From contig NC_136016.1 of the NCBI RefSeq assembly GCF_048128805.1, positions 22,923,676 to 22,987,675 of the forward strand: 64,000 nucleotides of DNA, read 5' to 3'. The translations under genes were made by a program, and so were the position numbers. The notes under the pieces were generated by a model. It was not told the DNA's origin. It worked only from the letters and a program-made list of their open reading frames with translations, and did not search any database. The number at the start of each line of letters is the position of its first letter. The first letter of the stretch is position 1. Of this stretch, positions 58,561 through 64,000 are shown in pieces. This DNA comes from Centroberyx gerrardi. Its lineage: Eukaryota; Chordata; Actinopteri; Beryciformes; Berycidae.

Positions 58561-59045
58561 TTCATTCATTCATTCATTTTATTTAGATCTCGGAGATCAT
58601 TAGGGTATACCCTCATTTACAATGATGCCGCGAGTACAGAGTAAAATACACATAAAAAAACAACCAACGAGAAAACAAATAAACAAACAACAACAGAACA
58701 CAGCCAAACACAGTTAAAAACAATTACATTCATGAGTGGTGCAGTTTGCAATTATGGTTTTAAATTGACCCAAATGTACAATTGTGTCCAGTTTCAATGT
58801 TGCAAAGTGTCCCAGGTGTGTGCAGCACAGAAACTAAAGGCAGTTTTCCCAAATTCAGTGTTTGTACGCGATACTTTGAGCATTAGCCGATCACTTGAAA
58901 GAGTTGAATAGTGACTATAGGACCAATTTAATAAAGAAGTAATATATGATGGCAAGTTGCCATTAAGGGCTTTATAAATAAAGAGAAACCAATGCCTGTC
59001 ACGTCTTACTGTTAGGGATGCCCACCCAAGCTTTTCATACAAGAA
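58561..59045 (-). mobile_element. LINE fragment, C terminus of the reverse-transcriptase ORF, broken
   Basis: The minus strand encodes YEKLGWASLTVRRDRHWF, LFIYKALNGNLPSYI and TEFGKTAFSFCAAHTWDTLQ, the C-terminal signature of L2/Rex-like non-LTR retrotransposons. After LQH the frame breaks; a one-base shift restores LKLDTIVHLGQFKTII. It ends in an ATGAATGAATGA-type tail at about 58561. It is 5'-truncated and inactive. Confidence 0.85.
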
Positions 59046-59362
59046 GCAATGATGTGTGGAATAACAAGCTGAAGTAATTTATTGATGATGTTAGTGCAAC
59101 ATAATCACCTTCAGGACGATCAGGGTGACCTCCGCCTCCGGTCAGGGTCTTGATTCATCCTGTCGGGGCTTATTCTCTCTACATTATCCCTCACTTAATA
59201 TACATTATAATGTGTGTAGTGTGTGAACATGATACCAGCCCTGAAGGTTCTTCTCTGTAGAAAAATAATGATCAGAGTCCCAGGTGGGTCATGTCAAGAG
59301 CAGGTCCTGAATCCTGATGCAGCTCCCAGGTCTGTTTAACTGGACTGCCTGGCCTACTTACT

Positions 59363-59767
59363 TTAGCACTGAACTTTTGCTCTCCGCCTCTTCCTGACAG
59401 TCAGGAGGATTAAATCCATACAGATCAGAGTCGGACGTGACCAGGACCACAGACTGACACAAGACATTTGCCAATAATGGGGAAATAAACAGCTCAGTGC
59501 GTAGGGCATGGCACTAACAGGGTCAGGGTGAGGGCTTTCATTAAAACTAGAGCCACCCATGATGAAATTGTATGCACTCATTGGATAAAAGCACCAAACA
59601 ACGTACATTATGGTATTCACCTGAATAGTTCTGAAGCTGGAAAAGTCTTTTGCGGTTAGATATTTTACGAGGAAGTCCCGCTGAGAACCAATTTCTCTTT
59701 TATACCTATCATAAAAAAACGCTTCGATAATTTTATTCTCACTTGCCCTAAACATTTGCAGTATCAA
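59363..59767 (-). other. Unrecognised 134-codon ORF
   Basis: The frame is open for 134 codons in non-repetitive sequence. It contains PMSAYNFIMGGSSFNESP and a basic C terminus. I recognise no domain and see no clear splice context. It may be a transposon remnant or chance. Confidence 0.2.
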
Positions 59768-59896
59768 TCTTCCTGGGCCAATATGAGAAGAGTATTAATG
59801 TTATTACTGTATATAGTATGCATTCCCCAAGTATTATATAATGTGTCATGGCTGTATTGCAAAGAAAGAAAGATTCACAAGACCGTTCTATTAATT

Positions 59897-60120
59897 AAAG
59901 GAGCTACATGAAGCATTTTAACATCAATAAATCATCACCACATTCATTTTGAGACTTTAGTGTAATTACTGCTGGATCGCTTTACGGCACAAAACAGGAA
60001 GAGGTTCTGTTCTTCCAGAGCAAACGGAGCTAAAGCAGGAAGCAACAGGGCTTATGGGAAATGTAGTCTTCATGTGGAGAAACACTAGAACTAACAATAC
60101 TACCGGTGTGAGAGAGGCGA
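59897..60120 (+). mobile_element. Third TTAA-type MITE family, left part
   Basis: It begins TTAAAGGAGCTACATGAAGC and continues ATTTTAACATCAATAAATCA, shared in inverse with 49145-49260. It also contains TTATGGGAAATGTAGTCTTC. The right terminus is not resolved. Confidence 0.6.
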
Positions 60121-60312
60121 CAAATTGTCTCAACTGTGGTCTCATTTGTTTACGGTATTATACCAAGATATGAGAATCAATTTGACAATAATATGTTGAT
60201 GTTTACAATAGCAGCACCTTTAAAAATCCGTGAAGAGATGAGACAAAGTGTGTTTGACCTGATGCTGAAATCCTGTCTGCGGGAGTAGCTGCTGTCTCTT
60301 GACACACACACA

Positions 60313-60351
<39 letters not shown>

Positions 60352-60986
60352 ACGTAAGCAAATAACCGCTGCTCACTCCGGACCGTACAGCATCCAATCT
60401 CCGGTCTAGCAGTCAGTTCATCCACAGGACAGAAAAGGACAGAGAGAGGAGAATGATCTTGATCTCGTCTGGGGAATCTCTTAACCTTTAACCTCACTCC
60501 ATCCTGCCAGGCAAGAATTTCCCAACACACACAGGGATTGTACGACCGCGAGGATAATTGTTTTGCGGTGTTTCTTTGATTTTTCTAAACCTCTGTTTGG
60601 GTCTGCTGGAGGTTGGTAACATCCAGGTCACACGACGGTTCAACTGCCGTGCGATTTAAGAGGCTACAAATTGTATGGTTTGGATGCAGCGTGCAGGGGG
60701 AGGGGGGGTGGGGGTGGGTGGGGGGTGGTGATGCCCGCCGGTGCGAACGAACACAAGCAGAAAATGCCCAAATCCTGTGATGATTTGATTATCTTTTTGC
60801 AGCTGAGCCCGGGGGAAGCGGCAGCAGGACACGACTGTACAGCGGGGGGCCTCTGTTCTCCGCTCTCTCCGGGGGGGGGGGGAACAGGGGCTTTACTGCC
60901 TTCGGATGAAAACGGAGGGATGAGACGGAGGGGGCAGGATGCTGATGTGTGTTTGAATCTGTCGTTTGCATGTTCCCAGGACGATC
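60121..60986. other. Immediate upstream of the ATG exon
   Basis: It has a CT/CA microsatellite (about 60303-60352) and a G-rich run (60697-60730). The stretch 60800-60950 is GC-rich. The acceptor at 60979 implies an upstream exon somewhere to the left. Confidence 0.4.
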
Positions 60987-61053
60987 ATGGGGCCGCACGG
61001 CATCAACCGAGCCGTACAGAGACTGGAGTTCAGCGACTGCAAGAAGGGACTCG
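60987..61053 (+). CDS. stxbp4: stxbp4-like exon with ATG
   Basis: The acceptor TGTTCCCAG ends at 60979, followed by GACGATC and ATG at 60987. The exon encodes MGPHGINRAV and QRLEFSDCKKGL plus one base. The donor is GTGAGC. The reading frame is also open through GACGATC, so translation could begin in an earlier exon. Confidence 0.8.
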
Positions 61054-61565
61054 GTGAGCGTAATCTCCCTGACTTTTCACCTCTTGTCTCTGAGCTTACA
61101 GTGTGTGACGGCTCAGTGTGTCTCTCTCAAAATATTGCTTTACTGTGTATGAAATAGCAGGCAAATACATCAACGTGACTGTCAGCAGCCAACCTGTGCA
61201 CATAGATATCAAAAGCATCAACAGATCATTCATTTATTTTCTGAAATCATGACATTTTTTTCAGCTTAAACATTGATTTGTCCAATAACCTGAGCTCTTC
61301 TTCTTCTCCCAGTACACTCTGTGCAGTCTGTGCTTGCTGTCGATGGATTTAACCTTTCGATCATTTCCACTCGTAGGTGTGAAAATAATTGGAGGCTACC
61401 GGGAGTTCACAGGGGAAGAGTTTGGCATCTACATCAAGCGGGTGGTAGCCGGTGGGCTGGCTGCGCTGGATGGTAGGTGCCTCCTGTTTTGTCTGTTTTT
61501 GATTATTTATTTGGGAAAGATACAGACAGTATAAATATCCTCCATCACCTGTCAGTCTGTCTCTG

Positions 61566-61601
<36 letters not shown>

Positions 61602-62833
61602 CCAGGCCGGCTTAAGTCAGGTGACCTGATTTTGGATGTCAATAATATCAGCCTGGTAGGAGTGACCAATGAAAGGTTAGTTAGTCAAAGCTGGCGAGGC
61701 GGTGGTAATATTTACTCAGCTGACTTCTGTAAATGAGGAAAAATTAAAAACATTTGCTTTTGTCCTTTTGTCTCCTAAGTTGCCTATTAGTGAGAAAAAC
61801 CAGACATAAGATGACCAATTACACTCTTTTGTCTCCAAGATACAGTGATTTTGCTGTTTTTATTTTAAGTGGTTTCATTTTGTTTCACCTTATGTTTTTA
61901 TTATGCATGTATTATATACACAGTCAGGAGTGGAAAGAATACAAAAACATCCTACTCAAGTAGAAGGACTGTTAGCCTACTTTGCTGAAATTTAACTACA
62001 GTATAAGCTAAGTAAAATTACTGGTGTAAAAATCTACTTTGGTAAAAGAAAAATGTTGTTAATTTAACACATACTATACAACTAAAAATACTAATAAAAG
62101 TTTCTGGGTTACTTTAAAAAAAATTATCAAATGTTTTACATGATCCTTGGCAGACAATGCTAAGAGTTCAGTATGTGATATACATGTTGCTATAGAATAT
62201 GTTGAGCTTTTAAAAGTAAGAGTTTGAGATTCATGTCCTTATTCAATCTGTGATGAAAAAAAATCAGAAAATACCCATCTCCATTACTCAAAAACGTTAT
62301 TATACTGATATAGCTTCTGCTAATAGCTATCCAACTAGCTAGCAAGGCTAGCTAACCAGCTAGACAACAACCAGACAAACACAAACTACTGATGGATGGA
62401 TGTTAACTAAGCAACTATTATAAAGAAAGATTAATAAGAAAAATAAATTTGAACATTTAGTGTTACAGTTAGTTAACTTTTCTTTTTTATGTAATGACCA
62501 GTTTCTGATGCAATGGGTACAAAATTTGTAATGTAGCAAAGTACAATACTTAAGTTAAAGCATACTCAAGTAAAAGTGTAATTACTGACTTTAAAGTACT
62601 CAAAAAAGTACAAGTACACAAAAAAGCTACTCAGTTACAACCAGAGTAATAATTCATTACTTCCAGCTTTGTGTACAGTCAGTATGGATGTGTGATGAAT
62701 GGTGTCGCAGGCACCCAGCTGATGGAGGTGATTTCTTCTCTCTCCTGTTTCCTGATAGGGCGGTGGAGATCCTGAGGACAGCCTCGTTCTCCAATCACAT
62801 GTCTCTGCTGGTCGCCAGGGACGATGATTCCAG
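60987..62833 (+). CDS. stxbp4: PDZ-domain protein, stxbp4 (Synip)-like, 5' part; continues past the window
   Basis: Four exons join in frame: 60987-61053, 61377-61472, 61606-61675 and 62759-62833, with GT/AG ends at every junction. The joined product is about 102 residues and is a PDZ domain. It has the carboxylate-binding loop KKGLGVKIIGG, EFGIYIKRVVAGGLAALDG, then RLKSGDLILDVNNISLVGV and ERAVEILRTASFSNHMSLLV. STXBP4 has one N-terminal PDZ domain that binds syntaxin-4 in vesicle fusion, followed by coiled-coil and WW regions; those would lie beyond 64000. The name rests on the head-to-head position next to cox11, as in human, and on the GLG-x-K-x-x-GG loop. Identity outside the PDZ core is limited from memory, so another single-PDZ protein is possible. 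No stop is reached by 62833. Confidence 0.78.
61377..61472 (+). CDS. stxbp4: stxbp4-like PDZ exon 2
   Basis: A 96-nt exon encodes GVKIIGGYREFTGEEF and GIYIKRVVAGGLAALD. The acceptor is CTCGTAG and the donor GTAGGT. Confidence 0.9.
61606..61675 (+). CDS. stxbp4: stxbp4-like PDZ exon 3
   Basis: A 70-nt exon encodes GRLKSGDLILDVNNISL and VGVTNE. A (CT)n run followed by GTTCCAG forms the acceptor; the donor is GTTAGT. Confidence 0.9.
62759..62833 (+). CDS. stxbp4: stxbp4-like PDZ exon 4
   Basis: A 75-nt exon encodes RAVEILRTASFSNHMSLLV then ARDDDS and the first two bases of an Arg or Ser codon. The acceptor is TGATAG and the donor GTAATG. Confidence 0.9.
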
Positions 62834-63363
62834 GTAATGAATTGCATAACTTTTACTTTGATTTTAATCAACTCTTCTCCCTACCTATAAGTCCTAGTTG
62901 TCTTTATGCGTTTCCATTTCGCTTTTTGTTTTAAATCTTTGTTTTTTTTTTGCAAGTTAGCATTCGTAAAATGCACAATTTGTGTGTACAAAACTATTGT
63001 TGCTGTGTGTTTTTGGTGGCAACTTGACTGGGTGCTTTTTAGAGTAAGCCAGTCAAAAAAAAAAAAATCCTCCTTTCCATGTTCTGTGTTGTGGCGATGA
63101 TCTGTCCTCACTGACTGGTGATTTGTTTCTGTCACTATGCTCATTGTTGTCACTCCTGAACGGGATGATCTGTGCACAGCAGGAGTGCTGATGAGCCCCG
63201 TGATTTGATTTCGATGAATCTAAAAATAGTCTTAATACAGTAAGCACATTAAGGTGTTTGGGTTCACCCACAGGGAGAGCTCTTGGTGGCGTGCTGTGTG
63301 CTCCGGTCATACTCAGCTGGTAGTAAAACCTCTGGCAGTGCCATAGAGGTGCCTTCGCATTAG
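62834..63363. other. Start of the next stxbp4 intron
   Basis: No exon is recognised before the long-inverted-repeat element at 63364. The next coding exon lies beyond the window. Confidence 0.5.
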
Positions 63364-63895
63364 AAGATTGTAGCTTAAGTTCTACAAACATTTCTTGGAA
63401 GCAGAGCAGCTCTGGAGGCAGAAATAATCTCATTGGTTGAGTTAAACCTTAGTGGGCGGAGCCAAAGAATCACAGTTTTTCAGAGAGCAAGTTAGCTAAC
63501 TGGCAAACGTGAATGGCAAGGAACTCTATGAACAAAAAATATGAATGGCAATGACTTTTTTTTTTGATTCATTCATGACCATGACATCATGTTGAAGCTC
63601 AGCAGCTAGCTAACTAGCTTACCTAGATAGCTACAGGTTAGTATGGCTAGTTTGAATTTGAAGGTCAGCTAGGCTAACTAGCTAACCTAGATAACTTAGT
63701 ATGGATAGATTGTATTTTTTTCAGTAGCAGAGCGCTAGGCTTCATAATATTAGCTTCCTCCTCTCTTACCTCTTGCCTTCTTCAATTGGCTTCAGTTGAA
63801 CATTACTTAGCCAGAAAAACTGTGGTTCTTTGGCCCCGCCCACTGAGGTTGTGCCTCTGAGAAATATTTGTATAACTAAAACTCTAATCTGCTCA
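63364..63895. mobile_element. Non-autonomous element with long terminal inverted repeats, copy 2
   Basis: It has the same arms as 12128-12705 (TTCTACAAACATTTCT, GGTTGAGTTAAACC, GTGGGCGGAGCCAAAGAA), but the interior runs in the opposite direction relative to copy 1. It lies downstream of the fourth PDZ exon. Confidence 0.75.
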
Positions 63896-64000
63896 TCATT
63901 ACAAAACCAATGGCAGTTATTGTTGAAGGTTAGCGACATCTTAACATGCAAGTAGAGTTGCTCCCCAAAAATGTCTCAGAGAGGAAGGAACCCTCTAAAA

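Larger units (their letters stand above)
61054..62758. other. Introns between the PDZ exons
   Basis: Intron 61676-62758 holds AT-rich sequence with AAGTACTCAAGTA-type words (61920-62640), reminiscent of another fish repeat. The intron at 61473-61605 contains a CT run that leads into the acceptor. Confidence 0.5.

Noticed and set aside
1..64000. CRISPR arrays, operons, phage or secondary-metabolite clusters
   Set aside because: The tandem repeats lack unique spacers, and gene structure is clearly intron-rich vertebrate.

Overview
The window is vertebrate nuclear DNA, almost certainly from a bony fish. It has long introns with GT/AG junctions, abundant CA/TG, GA and GATA microsatellites, and many short non-autonomous transposon copies. 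Three protein genes can be read exon by exon, plus one tRNA gene. No bacterial, viral or organellar gene organisation is present, and no CRISPR array or gene cluster. Family names rest on remembered family features and on reading frames and splice sites in the sequence; no database search was run. || Layout: 1-6510 is gene-poor and repeat-rich. 6511-6583 (minus) is an intact-looking tRNA-Lys(CUU). 8410-39125 (minus) is a complete six-exon rab40b-like gene (288 codons) with a 20 kb first intron holding most of the repeats. 45319-49593 (minus) is a complete four-exon cox11 (262 codons). 60987-62833 (plus) holds the first four recognisable coding exons of a PDZ-domain gene, best called stxbp4, which runs off the right edge. 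cox11 and the PDZ gene are head to head, the arrangement of COX11 and STXBP4 in human. || The genes do not form a pathway. rab40b encodes an atypical Rab GTPase with a SOCS box, a substrate receptor for Cullin-5 ubiquitin ligases. cox11 encodes the inner-membrane copper chaperone that loads CuB of cytochrome c oxidase. stxbp4 (Synip) encodes a syntaxin-4-binding PDZ protein linked to vesicle fusion. || The most interesting material is non-coding: a perfect 32-bp inverted repeat enclosing two further hairpins (35719-35857); a TTAA-flanked MITE whose pre-insertion site is preserved in two sister repeats in this same window; a second copy of that MITE nested in another DNA element; several elements with readable target-site duplications; a roughly 865-bp 28-bp minisatellite; a roughly 540-nt pyrimidine tract running into the last rab40b acceptor; and several splice sites abutting microsatellites. 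I found no clear evidence of a new biological system.
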